From the NCBI GenBank assembly GCA_903844385.1, contig CAIMTJ010000093.1, positions 22,434 to 86,433 on the forward strand: a stretch of DNA of 64,000 nucleotides, in the 5' to 3' direction. Position 1 is the stretch's first letter, and the number at the start of each line of letters is the position of its first letter. A model generated the notes under the pieces. The model searched no databases. It was not told where the DNA came from and worked only from the letters and a program-made list of their open reading frames with translations. The translations under genes and the position numbers were made by a program. Of this stretch, positions 44,108-53,260 are shown piece after piece. This DNA is from an uncultured Burkholderiales bacterium. Its GTDB lineage: Bacteria; Pseudomonadota; Gammaproteobacteria; Burkholderiales; Burkholderiaceae_C.

Positions 44108-45061
44108 ATGGAATTTTTTAGAATTCGTCGCGACATCCCCTTCATGCGCCATGCGCTGGCATTCAACGCCGTGTCCTTGATCACCTTCTTGGCCGCCGTC
44201 TTTGTTCTCTTCACCCAGGGTCTCAATCTCTCTGTTGAGTTCACCGGCGGGACGTTGATGGAGGTGAACTACCCACACGCGGTTGACCTCGATGCGGCAC
44301 GTGGCGCCATCCAGACCTTGGGGCTCAAGGACGTTCAGGTACAAAATTTTGGCTCCGCCCAAGACATCTTGGTGCGCCTGCCCGCGAGCAAAGGAGGCTC
44401 GGCGTCGCGTCAAAATGACCAAGTCTTTGCCGCACTCAAAGGCGCCGACAGCAGCGCCGAGTTGCGCCGCACCGAGTTTGTTGGCCCGCAAGTGGGCGAT
44501 GAGTTGGCCATCGACGGCTTGAAGGCCTTGGCCTTTGTGGTGGCAGGCATCATGCTTTACTTGGCCATTCGATTTGAGTGGAAATTTTCAGTGGCAGCGA
44601 TCGTGGCCAATTTGCACGATGTCATCATTATTTTGGGCTTTTTCGCATTTTTTCAGTGGGAGTTTTCTCTGCCGGTGCTCGCAGCCGTCTTGGCCGTTCT
44701 TGGCTACTCGGTCAACGAGTCGGTGGTGATTTTTGACCGTATCCGGGAGAACTTTCGACGCTACAGAAAGCTCACCACCATCCAAGTCATCGACAACGCC
44801 ATCACCTCCACCATGAGTCGAACCATCATCACCCACGGTTGCACGCAACTCATGGTGCTCTCGATGTTGCTCTTTGGGGGCCCGAGCCTGCATTACTTTG
44901 CATTGGCCTTGACCATTGGTATCTTGTTTGGCATTTATTCATCGGTGTTTGTCGCCGCCGCCATTGCCATGTGGCTTGGCATTGAGCGAGAAGATTTGAT
45001 GAAGGGCGGTGGACCCAAGGCAGGAGACCCAGAGGATCCGAACTCGGGCGCTGTCGTCTAA
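44108..45061 (+). CDS. secF: Protein translocase subunit SecF
   Basis: A 317-residue SecF, partner of SecD. It opens MEFFRIRRDIPFMRHALAFN, has the first-periplasmic-domain motif LSVEFTGGTLMEV, and the helix-4 region GYSVNESVVIFDRIRENFRR. AAGGAAAG lies before ATG 44108, 10 bases after the secD stop, so the two are co-transcribed. The C-terminus is short and hydrophilic. It is convergent with smg. Confidence 0.97.
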   Translation: MEFFRIRRDIPFMRHALAFNAVSLITFLAAVFVLFTQGLNLSVEFTGGTLMEVNYPHAVDLDAARGAIQTLGLKDVQVQNFGSAQDILVRLPASKGGSASRQNDQVFAALKGADSSAELRRTEFVGPQVGDELAIDGLKALAFVVAGIMLYLAIRFEWKFSVAAIVANLHDVIIILGFFAFFQWEFSLPVLAAVLAVLGYSVNESVVIFDRIRENFRRYRKLTTIQVIDNAITSTMSRTIITHGCTQLMVLSMLLFGGPSLHYFALALTIGILFGIYSSVFVAAAIAMWLGIEREDLMKGGGPKAGDPEDPNSGAVV

Positions 45062-45124
45062 AGCCTCACCTCAGAGGCGCCCATCGACTGAGCGCGCAGC
45101 AAGGGCCCAGCAAGGGCCGCATGC

Positions 45125-45670
45125 TCAATGAGCGATGCGCTCGCTGTCGTCGTCACACAGCTCGTCAAGGATCAAGGCATCGGGCTCGATGCCCGCACTC
45201 CAGTACACCATCAAGACGATGATTTTCAAGTCATCAATGCTCACAGGCCGTCCAGGCACCGCCATGGCCCGGTCCACAACGATTTCTCGCATATTCGCGG
45301 GCAAAACACCAGCGGTCTCCAAAAAACTCACAAAACCCAAACTCTGTGCGCCCAGGTGGTCTTGCTCGGCGACGGAATACACCCTTAAGCTGTTGGGGGA
45401 CTGGGGTTTGGGGGTGCTTTGCAAGGTGCTTGGGGCACCTGTTTGTTCATCAAAAGACCACTTGAGCGTCGAGGTCGACTGATCCTGGCCCTCGCCCACG
45501 ATTTGCGTGTTGTGGGCCACCAGATTCAATCCCGCCAACCAGTTCAAGGCTTGTGCAATCTCTTCGGGGTCAAAACCCACGGCAGAAAGTTTGCGTCCCA
45601 GATGATCGAGCTGGGGGCAAGCATCGGCTTGCCAATAGTTTTCGTAGACATAAACGAGTACTTCAAACAT
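45125..45670 (-). CDS. smg: Smg/DUF494 family protein
   Basis: A 181-residue Smg protein, recognised from MFEVLVYVYENYW at the N-terminus and the C-terminal REIVVDRAMA... SIDDLKIIVLMVYWSAG... ILDELCDD. The function of DUF494 is not established. In many Proteobacteria it sits next to dprA and topA, opposite def-fmt. Here def-fmt is still divergent from it, but dprA is missing from the 169-base gap and secF replaces topA on the other side. Confidence 0.93.
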   Translation of the reverse strand: MFEVLVYVYENYWQADACPQLDHLGRKLSAVGFDPEEIAQALNWLAGLNLVAHNTQIVGEGQDQSTSTLKWSFDEQTGAPSTLQSTPKPQSPNSLRVYSVAEQDHLGAQSLGFVSFLETAGVLPANMREIVVDRAMAVPGRPVSIDDLKIIVLMVYWSAGIEPDALILDELCDDDSERIAH

Positions 45671-45839
45671 GTCCTCAATATACCTCTTTTTTTCCCATTT
45701 TTAACATTTTGATTTTTCATTTTTACCCATCTGAGTGATGGGCTGGGGCTGTTGTCTGGGCGCTGAAGCCACACTATTTTTACGGGGCGGCGGTGTCAGG
45801 CCCATGACAGCGATCAAAAAAAACAGGACAATATCGCCC

Positions 45840-46352
45840 ATGTCCTTGTTATCCATTCTTTGTTACCCCGATGCTCGCTTGCACACCGTGGCCAAGCCCG
45901 TGAGCGCCTTTGATCGCGCCTTGGAAGTCTTGGCCCAAGACATGCTCGAGACCATGTACGACTCCAACGGCATTGGCCTGGCCGCCACCCAAGTGGACGT
46001 TCACCAGCGCTTGATCGTCATGGACACATCCGAGGACCGCAACACCCCACTGGTCTTGATCAACCCCGAGCTCATCGAAAAAAGCGAGGAGACCCTCATC
46101 GCCGAAGAAGGTTGCTTGTCGGTACCCGGTATCTTTGATGGGGTTGAGCGCGCCAAGGAAATTCGCGTGAGCTATCTCGACCTCCAAGGCCAGCGCCAAA
46201 GTTTGCACGCGAGCGACTTGCAAGCCGTTTGTATTCAGCATGAGATGGACCACTTGATGGGCCGCGTCTTTGTCGAGTATTTGTCCTTTCTGAAACGCTC
46301 TAGAATCAAAGCCAAGTTCCTCAAAGCCCAGCGGCAAAACAGCCGCGATTGA
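45840..46352 (+). CDS. def: Peptide deformylase
   Basis: A 170-residue zinc/iron hydrolase that removes the formyl group from nascent proteins. All three motifs are present: GIGLAATQ, EGCLSVPG (metal-binding Cys) and HEMDH (H134, E135, H138). The ATG at 45840 gives MSLLSILCYPDARLHTVA, the normal N-terminus; the frame is open further upstream without similarity. It is followed by fmt, its partner in the formylation cycle, after 123 bases. Confidence 0.97.
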   Translation: MSLLSILCYPDARLHTVAKPVSAFDRALEVLAQDMLETMYDSNGIGLAATQVDVHQRLIVMDTSEDRNTPLVLINPELIEKSEETLIAEEGCLSVPGIFDGVERAKEIRVSYLDLQGQRQSLHASDLQAVCIQHEMDHLMGRVFVEYLSFLKRSRIKAKFLKAQRQNSRD

Positions 46353-46413
46353 GGTTCTGGGGCCAGACCCGCCACTGAGCTTTGAACGCCTGGGTGTGGG
46401 CGCGGCGAGCACT

Positions 46414-46475
46414 CTAGCCCCCTTCATCTCCTTCACCCATTCACCCTTTCACCCCCTTTACCCTCCCGCCCTCTC
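46414..46475 (+). other. Pyrimidine-rich, Shine-Dalgarno-less leader of fmt
   Basis: The roughly 60 bases before the fmt ATG are almost all C and T, with TTCACCC at 46432, 46440 and 46448 and TTTACCC at 46457. There is no purine-rich ribosome site. Such tracts can bind ribosomal protein S1 and promote SD-independent initiation (inference). Confidence 0.6.
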
Positions 46476-47522
46476 ATGCGCCTTGTTTTTGCTGGTACTC
46501 CAGAATTTGCCGCTCAAGCCCTTGAAGCCTTGATTGATGCGGGCCATGAGATTGCTGCCGTGCTCACCCAACCGGACCGCCCGGCCGGTCGCGGCCTCAA
46601 ACTGCAAGCCTCCCGCGTCAAAACCCTGGCCCTCGCGCAGGGTCTGCCCGTCTTGCAGCCCAAGAGCTTGCGACTCGATGGGCTTCATGCCACAGACGCC
46701 CTCACGGCCCAAACGGCGTTGGCCCAAGTGCAAGCGGATGTGATGGTGGTGGTGGCTTATGGACTCATCTTGCCCACCTGGGTGTTGACACGATTTCCTC
46801 TGGGCTGCCTCAATATCCACGCCTCGTTGCTCCCACGCTGGCGCGGTGCGGCCCCAATTCAGCGCGCCATTCAAGCGGGCGACGCGCAATCGGGCGTGTG
46901 CATCATGCAAATGGATGAAGGCCTCGATACTGGGGCCGTGTTGCTCAGAGGCACCCTGGCCATTGAGCCACATGAGACCAGTTTTTCGCTCCAAAACCGA
47001 CTGGCTGCTCTGGGCGCCGAGCTCATTGTTCAAACCCTCCAAACCTTGCCCCATTTGCATGCGCTGCCTCAAGACGCCGAGGGTGCATGCTATGCCCACA
47101 AAATCAGCAAAGACGAATCCCCACTGGATTGGTCGCGTGACGCCACGTCCCTCATGCGTCAAATTTTGGCCTTCAACCCGGCACCGGGTTGCACCACCAC
47201 GATCTTGGGTCAAACCATCAAGGTCTGGGAGGCGACGTCTTGGCCCGATCCCAACTCGAGTGAGGATGGGCACCAACGCAGCGCGGCTCGCCCTTTGGCG
47301 GGCGAGATCGTGGCATTGAGCGAGGACGGCATCGATGTGCAATGCGCCAGCGGCGTGCTGCGCATTGTGACGCTCCAACGCCCCGGTCACCATCGCATGG
47401 GGGTGAAATCTTTTTTACAAGGCCACCCCTTGCGTGTGGGTCTGCGCTTGGGGGATTGGGGTGGCTTGGGGTGTGAACCAACCATCGCCCCCAAGCCCGA
47501 TGCCTTGAAGACAGCGCGCTGA
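46476..47522 (+). CDS. fmt: Methionyl-tRNA formyltransferase
   Basis: A 348-residue enzyme that formylates initiator Met-tRNA using 10-formyl-THF. The N-terminus MRLVFAGTPEFAAQALEAL, the catalytic region LNIHASLLPRWRGAAPIQRAI, and MQMDEGLDTGAVL are diagnostic; the C-terminal OB-fold domain spans about residues 205-325. Somewhat longer than the usual 310-320 because of an extra segment around WPDPNSSEDGHQR and a hydrophilic tail. It lacks a Shine-Dalgarno sequence and follows a pyrimidine tract. Confidence 0.97.
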   Translation: MRLVFAGTPEFAAQALEALIDAGHEIAAVLTQPDRPAGRGLKLQASRVKTLALAQGLPVLQPKSLRLDGLHATDALTAQTALAQVQADVMVVVAYGLILPTWVLTRFPLGCLNIHASLLPRWRGAAPIQRAIQAGDAQSGVCIMQMDEGLDTGAVLLRGTLAIEPHETSFSLQNRLAALGAELIVQTLQTLPHLHALPQDAEGACYAHKISKDESPLDWSRDATSLMRQILAFNPAPGCTTTILGQTIKVWEATSWPDPNSSEDGHQRSAARPLAGEIVALSEDGIDVQCASGVLRIVTLQRPGHHRMGVKSFLQGHPLRVGLRLGDWGGLGCEPTIAPKPDALKTAR

Positions 47523-47542
47523 CTCACCCACCCATTGCTTCG

Positions 47543-48307
47543 ATGTTTTTCCTGCGACACAACTTCTCTCACCCCGCCTTTTTGGAGGGACTCAAGAGCA
47601 TTGCCAGTGTCTGCCCCGGTATTTTTGCCTGGGGGCTCATGACCGGTGTCGCCATGGTCAACGCTGGGCTGAGCGTGCCCGACGCCTTGGCCATGACACT
47701 GCTGGTGTTTGCCGGCAGCTCGCAACTGGCGGTGCTGCCGCTCTTGGCGGTTCACGCCCCCTTGATCGTGGTGCTGGCCACAGCGTTTTGTGTCAACTTG
47801 CGCTTTGTCGTCTTCAGCGCCCATTTGCAACCCTATCTGGCCCACTACCCCAGGGCCTACCGCTTGTGCGCGAGTTACTTCACCGGCGACATCTCCTACG
47901 TTCAGTTCATGCAGCGCTTTGCCACACCCGCCACCACTGCCCAGGGACAAGCACAGGAGCAAGCTTTCTTGGCGGGCAACGTTTTTTTAAATTGGGCCAG
48001 TTGGATGCTCGGCAGTATCTTGGGCGTCTTGCTCACCCAATACATCCCCATCGAATGGGGGGTGGGTTTTGCCGGCATTTTGGCGCTGGTGGGCTTGACT
48101 TGCAAAATGATCAACACCCCCCAACGCGGCTTGGTGGCGGTGCTGGCCAGCATTGCGGCTTGCCTCACCGTCGCTTGGCCCTTGAAGCTCAATATTCTTT
48201 TTGCCATGGTGGTGAGCGTGGCCATGTGTCTGATCCTCGAGCGCTTGACTTCCCAAGACAGCCCGCGCCAACCCAAGAGCCCACACCCCAAGGACAAGCG
48301 GCCATGA
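47543..48307 (+). CDS. azlC: AzlC-family permease (branched-chain amino acid export type)
   Basis: A 254-residue membrane protein with about seven helices and the family marks FAWGLMTGVAMVNAGLS, LLVFAGSSQLAVLPLL and ATAFCVNLRFVVFSAHL. AzlCD pairs (YgaZH in E. coli) export branched-chain amino acids. Its stop overlaps the start of azlD as ATGA. Because azlD is frameshifted, the complex may not be functional in this sequence. It starts 20 bases after fmt. Confidence 0.92.
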   Translation: MFFLRHNFSHPAFLEGLKSIASVCPGIFAWGLMTGVAMVNAGLSVPDALAMTLLVFAGSSQLAVLPLLAVHAPLIVVLATAFCVNLRFVVFSAHLQPYLAHYPRAYRLCASYFTGDISYVQFMQRFATPATTAQGQAQEQAFLAGNVFLNWASWMLGSILGVLLTQYIPIEWGVGFAGILALVGLTCKMINTPQRGLVAVLASIAACLTVAWPLKLNILFAMVVSVAMCLILERLTSQDSPRQPKSPHPKDKRP

Positions 48308-48662
48308 TGGAGAGCTGGTTCAATTTCCAATGGAACAACGGCTGGGCCATCCTCGGTCTGAGCGTCATCACAGTGCTTAGCCGAGGTTTTTTTGTGCTCT
48401 CAGACCAAGCGTGGAAATTGCCCCACTGGTTGGAGAGGTCGCTCGAATACGCACCCATCGCCGCCTTACTCGCCGTCATTGCCCCGGAGGTTTTTACCCT
48501 TCATGGCGAGTGGATCCACACCTGGCTTGATGCGCGCTGGATGGCCTGCCTGGCAGGCGTGCTCTACTACTGCTCTTGCGCGAGCGCAACCCCTCCTTGC
48601 TCGGGGTCATCGTCGTTGGGATGGCGGTTTATCTGCCTTTGCACATCTGGGCTGGGGCCTGA
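48304..48662 (+). pseudogene. azlD: azlD-like small permease subunit, interrupted by a frameshift
   Basis: From ATG 48304 the frame encodes the first 89 residues of an AzlD protein (GWAILGLSVITVLSRGFFVLSD... LEYAPIAALLAVIAPEVFT ... ACLAGVLYY). After codon 89 the AzlD-like sequence continues only in another frame from 48573 (LLRERNPSLLGVIVVGMAVYLPLHIWAGA, stop at 48660-48662). Adding one base after TG at 48571-48572 would restore a normal product of about 119 residues. In the unshifted frame translation runs to 48696 with no similarity. No slippery heptamer is evident, so this is a recent mutation or a sequencing error. Confidence 0.88.
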
Positions 48663-48806
48663 TGGCGATCAAGATGGCGCTCACCCATGCGTGTGAGCAA
48701 AGGGCCCCTCACAGGCTAAAATTGTGCTCTTGCGTCCACCCCCCCCAGCGCGCCAAGGCGTTCGCGGTGCAAAACCCCTTGTTCACTTTTCAAATCAAAC
48801 ACCCCC

Positions 48807-50000
48807 ATGGAATTCATTGCCTTTGCCGATCTTTGCCAACAAGACCTCCTGCGCGAGCAGCGTGTGCTCATCCGTGCAGACCTCAATGTCCCCCAAGACG
48901 AGAATGGCCACATCACCGAAGACACACGCATCCAAGCCTCCATCCCCTGCATTGAGATGGCCTTGAAGGCGGGTGCTGCGGTCATGGTCACCAGCCACTT
49001 GGGGCGACCCCAAGAGGGCCAGTGGACGCACAAAGACTCACTGGCACCCGTCGCTCAGAGACTGAGCGCTTTGCTCGCACGCGATGTGCCCTTGATAAAA
49101 GATTGGGTCGGCGGGGTGAGCGTCCAACCCGGTGAGGTGGTGATGCTGGAGAACTGTCGCTTCAATGTTGGTGAAAAAGCCAATGACCCGCATTTGTCTG
49201 AGCAGATGGCCGCCTTGTGTGATGTCTTTGTCCACGACGCCTTTGGCACGGCTCACCGCGCTGAGGCCAGCACCTACGGCGTTGCCCAGTTGGCCAAAGT
49301 GGCCTGCGCGGGTCCGCTGTTGAGCGCTGAAATGGTCGCCATCACCAAAGCCTTGGCCACACCGAAACGACCCTTGGTGGCCATCGTGGGGGGCTCGAAG
49401 GTCTCCACCAAGTTGTCGATATTGCTGTCTTTGGCCAGCAAAGTTGATCACCTGATCGTGGGCGGTGGCATTGCCAACACCTTCATGCTCGCCAGTGGGT
49501 TGCCGATTGGCAAGAGCCTTTGCGAACCCGATCAAATCGAGCAAGCGCAAGCGGTGATGGCGCTCATGAATAGCCGAGGCGCGCAAGTGCCCATCCCCAT
49601 CGACGTGGTGGTGGCCAAGTCCTTCAGCGCTCAATCGCCTGCCACCATCAAACTCGCCCAAGACGTACAAGCTGACGATCTGATTTTGGATGTGGGCCCA
49701 CAAACGTCGGCCGCCCTGGTCAAAGAAGTGGCCAAAGCCGGCACCATCGTGTGGAATGGGCCCATCGGGGTGTTTGAGTTTGAAGCCTTTGCAAACGGCA
49801 CCGAGTCCTTGGCCCGAGCCATCGCGGCCTCGAGCGCCTTCAGCCTGGCTGGGGGCGGCGACACCTTGGCCGCCATCGCCAAATACCACTTGTCCCAAGA
49901 CATCGACTACATCTCCACCGGCGGGGGTGCATTTTTAGAAGTGCTCGAGGGCAAAACCCTGCCCGCCTTTGAAGTGCTCAAAGCGCGCGCACATCCCTAG
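48807..50000 (+). CDS. pgk: Phosphoglycerate kinase
   Basis: A 397-residue glycolytic/gluconeogenic kinase. It shows [47 protein letters not shown], the hinge and nucleotide region [21 protein letters not shown] and the C-terminal [16 protein letters not shown] and GGGDTLAAI. Length is normal. It lies upstream of pyk and fba on the same strand but is separated from them by a desaturase gene on the other strand. Followed by a GGGTTTT repeat and a terminator. Confidence 0.97.
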   Translation: MEFIAFADLCQQDLLREQRVLIRADLNVPQDENGHITEDTRIQASIPCIEMALKAGAAVMVTSHLGRPQEGQWTHKDSLAPVAQRLSALLARDVPLIKDWVGGVSVQPGEVVMLENCRFNVGEKANDPHLSEQMAALCDVFVHDAFGTAHRAEASTYGVAQLAKVACAGPLLSAEMVAITKALATPKRPLVAIVGGSKVSTKLSILLSLASKVDHLIVGGGIANTFMLASGLPIGKSLCEPDQIEQAQAVMALMNSRGAQVPIPIDVVVAKSFSAQSPATIKLAQDVQADDLILDVGPQTSAALVKEVAKAGTIVWNGPIGVFEFEAFANGTESLARAIAASSAFSLAGGGDTLAAIAKYHLSQDIDYISTGGGAFLEVLEGKTLPAFEVLKARAHP

Positions 50001-50022
50001 ACGCGCAGACCTAGACAGGCCT

Positions 50023-50071
50023 GGGTTTTGGGTTTTGGGTTTTGGGTTTTGGGTTTTGGGTTTTGGGTTTT
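50023..50071. repeat. Seven perfect tandem GGGTTTT heptamers
   Basis: Seven uninterrupted copies of GGGTTTT (49 bases) start 22 bases after the pgk stop, just ahead of the terminator. Runs of G3 separated by T4 can fold into G-quadruplexes on the coding strand. Copy number is likely to vary by slippage. Confidence 0.97.
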
Positions 50072-50081
50072 GAAGGCCCAC

Positions 50082-50110
50082 AAAAAAAGCCATCTGGGGA
50101 TGGCTTTTTT
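50082..50110. terminator. Bidirectional intrinsic terminator between pgk and the desaturase
   Basis: GCCATC (50089-50094) pairs with GATGGC (50099-50104) around a TGGG loop, with seven A before and six T after. It can end transcription from pgk (plus) and from the convergent desaturase gene (minus). Confidence 0.93.
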
Positions 50111-50171
50111 GAAAGTCTCTCAAAAACAAGAGCCCGCCAGACTCGATGGGGTGAGCAAGCCCCAATGGCCC

Positions 50172-51263
50172 TCAACTCGCTTGGGGCAAGGGCGCGGGCG
50201 TTGATGTGGTTTGACCTTTGTAGTCGGTCCAACAGCGCAGTGTGAAGTCATAGAGCTTACAGCAGCGGGCCGTCTCAAAGTACCAACTCCAGGAAAACGG
50301 CTGCACAATGATGCGTTGGGGCAGCATGGTTTCGAGCTTGTTTTGAGCTTGTTTCAATTTGTACAAGGGAATGCTCATGTCCACATGGTGGGCTGTGTGC
50401 TCCATGATGTGGTGCATCAAGGCTCCCATTTTAAAAGGGAAGGTCAAGTGCACGGTGGTCGACACAAAGGGTTGCGCCTTGGACCAAGCGGCACGGTCAT
50501 CGTGCCAAGACACTCTCACATGGGTGTGGTGAACATAGACCACAAAACCAATCATGGCACACCAAAATAAAAAGGGGATCAGTACGCTAAAGCACCAGAT
50601 GAGCGCAATCGACTGCTGCGTTTGCACCGCCGCTGTGGCAGTCACACCCAGCCAAATCAGCCCAAAAATAGAGACCAGCACATTGTCTTGGATGAAAATA
50701 GGCCGACGCGTGGGCATGTTGGTTTTGTTGGGGAAAAACATTTTGTTCCACCAGATCTCAATCATGTAGTAAAGACCTGGGGCCCAACCACTGCGGTAGA
50801 TGCGGTCCATCAAACGCTCTATCGCGCCCATGGATTGGTACTCGGTCTGGGTCAAGGGGGCCCAAACAAAATCAAATCCCTTCAAATTGGTGTAGCCATG
50901 GTGCACCACATTGTGCCCAATGTCCCACAAGCTAAACGGGGTGAGAGAAGGCAAAAATGCAATCCGACCCAACCATTTGTTCAAGGTGCGGTGGGGGGTG
51001 AGGCTTTGATGACAAGCATCGTGACCGATGATGAAGAGTCGACCTATCCAAAACCCGCACACCACGGCACACAGCAGTTTGAGCCACAAAGACTCAAACA
51101 CCACGGTGCCTGCCATCAACGCCGCCCAAATGCACAAATCGACCGCCAAGAGAAGAAACGCCAATGCCGTGTTCCTGTCAGCCAAAGGGATGAGCCACTC
51201 ACGAATGATTTTTCGGTGGGGCATGGGTTGCTCAATGGCAATGGGGATTTCTGGTGTATTCAT
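50172..51263 (-). CDS. Membrane fatty acid desaturase
   Basis: A 363-residue integral-membrane di-iron desaturase. The three histidine boxes are present: HDACH (81-85), HNVVHH (117-122) and EHTAHH near residue 297, between pairs of membrane helices. It should introduce a double bond into acyl chains of membrane lipids; regiospecificity cannot be read. ATG 51263 is used, with upstream open frame lacking similarity. It is a single gene, convergent with pgk and divergent from pyk. Its product could feed the Cfa-type enzyme in the lipid operon (inference). Confidence 0.92.
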   Translation of the reverse strand: MNTPEIPIAIEQPMPHRKIIREWLIPLADRNTALAFLLLAVDLCIWAALMAGTVVFESLWLKLLCAVVCGFWIGRLFIIGHDACHQSLTPHRTLNKWLGRIAFLPSLTPFSLWDIGHNVVHHGYTNLKGFDFVWAPLTQTEYQSMGAIERLMDRIYRSGWAPGLYYMIEIWWNKMFFPNKTNMPTRRPIFIQDNVLVSIFGLIWLGVTATAAVQTQQSIALIWCFSVLIPFLFWCAMIGFVVYVHHTHVRVSWHDDRAAWSKAQPFVSTTVHLTFPFKMGALMHHIMEHTAHHVDMSIPLYKLKQAQNKLETMLPQRIIVQPFSWSWYFETARCCKLYDFTLRCWTDYKGQTTSTPAPLPQAS

Positions 51264-51735
51264 CTCAAGCGAATCAAAGGGGACAAGCCTCCAGCGTTGG
51301 GGTGGCGCGCATGAATGCCAGGTGCAGTGCCAACGCTGTTTCAGCGGAAAAATCATGACCATCAAGGACAGGGCACAACAAGCCTCATGCCATCATCATG
51401 ACCTCAGGAAGCCTTCAATTATCCACGCTTGACCCTGAAAACCCAAATTTGTTTGGTATTGATCGTCCTATTTCAGGGACATTCAAACCCAATAAGACAT
51501 CTTTTGTTTTCAGTTTTATCCATTTTCACAGGGTTTGTGCCTCCCAACGACCGCAGCACAACGAAGAAGGCCGTGTGGCACCCGTGCAGAGCCCCTCGTG
51601 GCGAGTGAGCCCCTCAGAACTGGGTGACGAGTTGCAGGCGTGTTGTCCTTGCGCTCAAAGCGCCCATCAAGACCTTCTCCAACGCTCTCCTGTTGGTGAG
51701 CACGCACCCTGTCTTTCATGGGACAATCCGTGGCT
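51264..51735. other. Divergent intergenic region between desaturase and pyk
   Basis: No gene is supported in these 472 bases; open frames on both strands show no recognisable family. Positions about 51440-51535 are clearly AT-richer than the surroundings and are the best place for the divergent promoters. I could not pick convincing -35/-10 pairs or an operator. Confidence 0.5.
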
Positions 51736-53187
51736 ATGACTCTGCACAAAAACACCCTCCACCGCTCCACCAAAATTGTCGCCACCTTGGGGCCCGCTTG
51801 CAGTGAGCCGGCGATGCTCGAGGCCATGATTCGCGCTGGCGTGAATGTGGTGCGACTCAATTTCTCCCATGGCGTGGCGCAAGACCACATTGACCGCGCA
51901 CGATTGGTGCGAGAGGCCGCCATCCGCGCGGGCTGTGAAGTCGCCATCATGGCCGACTTGCAAGGCCCTAAAATTCGCGTCGGCAAATTTGAAAATGGCC
52001 AAATCACCTTGATCAAAGACCAGGCCTTTGTGCTCGACGCATCTCGTCAAGCCTTGGGCAATGACGATGGCGTCGGACTGGACTACAAAGAACTGCCCCA
52101 AGACGTGAGTGCTGGCGACTTGCTGCTGTTGAACGACGGCTTGATCGTGTTGGTGGTCACCCAAGTCGTGGGCGAACAAGTGCACACGCGAGTTCAAGTC
52201 GGTGGTGTGCTCTCCAACAACAAAGGCATCAACAAAAAAGGGGGAGGCCTCACCGCCCCAGCCCTCACCGCCAAGGACATGGAGGACATCAAAACGGCCA
52301 TGGGTTTTCAAGCCGATTATTTGGCCGTGAGTTTCCCCAAAACCGCCACTGACATGGAGCTCGCTCGCCAATTGGCCAATGTGGCTGCGGCTCCCTACAA
52401 ATACAAACCCGCTTTGATTGCCAAAATCGAGCGCGCCGAGGCCATCCCTCAACTCGAAGAAATCCTCAAAGCCAGCGACGGCATTATGGTTGCGCGCGGG
52501 GACTTGGCCGTTGAAGTGGGCAACGCGGCCGTGCCGGCCCTGCAAAAACACATGATTCGACGCGCCATGGCCCACGACAAACTCGTCATCACGGCCACCC
52601 AGATGATGGAGAGCATGATCACGCTGCCCGTGCCCACCCGAGCCGAAGTGAGCGATGTGGCCAACGCGGTGCTCGATGGCACGGACGCGGTGATGCTGAG
52701 TGCCGAAACGGCCGCGGGGAAATACCCCTTGGAGACGGTGCAAGAGATGGCACAAATTTGTCTCGCCGCCGAATCGGCCGAGCAAATTGAGCTTGACGCG
52801 GACTTCAGCGGCAAGACCTTTGATCGCATCGACCAAACCATCGCCATGGGCGCACTCTTTACCGCCCACCACTTGGGCGCCAAAGCCTTGGTGGCCTTGA
52901 CCGACTCAGGCTCGACCGCACTTTGGATGAGCCGACATCGCATCCACATCCCCATTTATGCCCTCACGAGCAAACTCAGCACGCAGCGCAAAATGGCGCT
53001 GTTTCGCAACGTGACCCCCTTGCTCATGGACACCAGCACCGACCGAGACACCGCGTTGAAACAAGCCGAAGGTGATTTGCTCAAACGCGGCATCGTGCAA
53101 AAAGGCGATGTGTATGCCATCACCTGTGGCGAGCCCATGGGCTCACCGGGCGGCACGAACATGCTCAAAATCTGCAAAGTCGGCTAG
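51736..53187 (+). CDS. pyk: Pyruvate kinase
   Basis: A 483-residue pyruvate kinase. It begins [25 protein letters not shown], has VVRLNFSHG, the metal/substrate segment [11 protein letters not shown], and the signature region [14 protein letters not shown]... [14 protein letters not shown], then a C-terminal regulatory domain with [15 protein letters not shown]. It makes pyruvate and ATP from PEP. An ATG at 51718 would add six residues; 51736 matches the usual N-terminus. fba follows after 73 bases. Confidence 0.96.
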   Translation: MTLHKNTLHRSTKIVATLGPACSEPAMLEAMIRAGVNVVRLNFSHGVAQDHIDRARLVREAAIRAGCEVAIMADLQGPKIRVGKFENGQITLIKDQAFVLDASRQALGNDDGVGLDYKELPQDVSAGDLLLLNDGLIVLVVTQVVGEQVHTRVQVGGVLSNNKGINKKGGGLTAPALTAKDMEDIKTAMGFQADYLAVSFPKTATDMELARQLANVAAAPYKYKPALIAKIERAEAIPQLEEILKASDGIMVARGDLAVEVGNAAVPALQKHMIRRAMAHDKLVITATQMMESMITLPVPTRAEVSDVANAVLDGTDAVMLSAETAAGKYPLETVQEMAQICLAAESAEQIELDADFSGKTFDRIDQTIAMGALFTAHHLGAKALVALTDSGSTALWMSRHRIHIPIYALTSKLSTQRKMALFRNVTPLLMDTSTDRDTALKQAEGDLLKRGIVQKGDVYAITCGEPMGSPGGTNMLKICKVG

Positions 53188-53260
53188 TGCGACCCCTGCA
53201 CATTCAGGTTTAAAATTCGTCATTCCTTTTACTTTTTATTTTTTAAATCAGGACCCCCCT

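Noticed and set aside
48560..48600. Programmed ribosomal frameshift in azlD
   Set aside because: No slippery heptamer, internal Shine-Dalgarno or following stem was seen at the shift point; mutation or sequencing error is simpler.
50023..50071. CRISPR or telomere-like array
   Set aside because: Seven direct heptamers without spacers cannot be CRISPR, and the chromosomal context between pgk and a desaturase gives no reason to think of a chromosome end.
51398..51739. A 113-codon gene upstream of pyk
   Set aside because: No recognisable family, no ribosome site, and it spans the likely promoter region of pyk and the desaturase.
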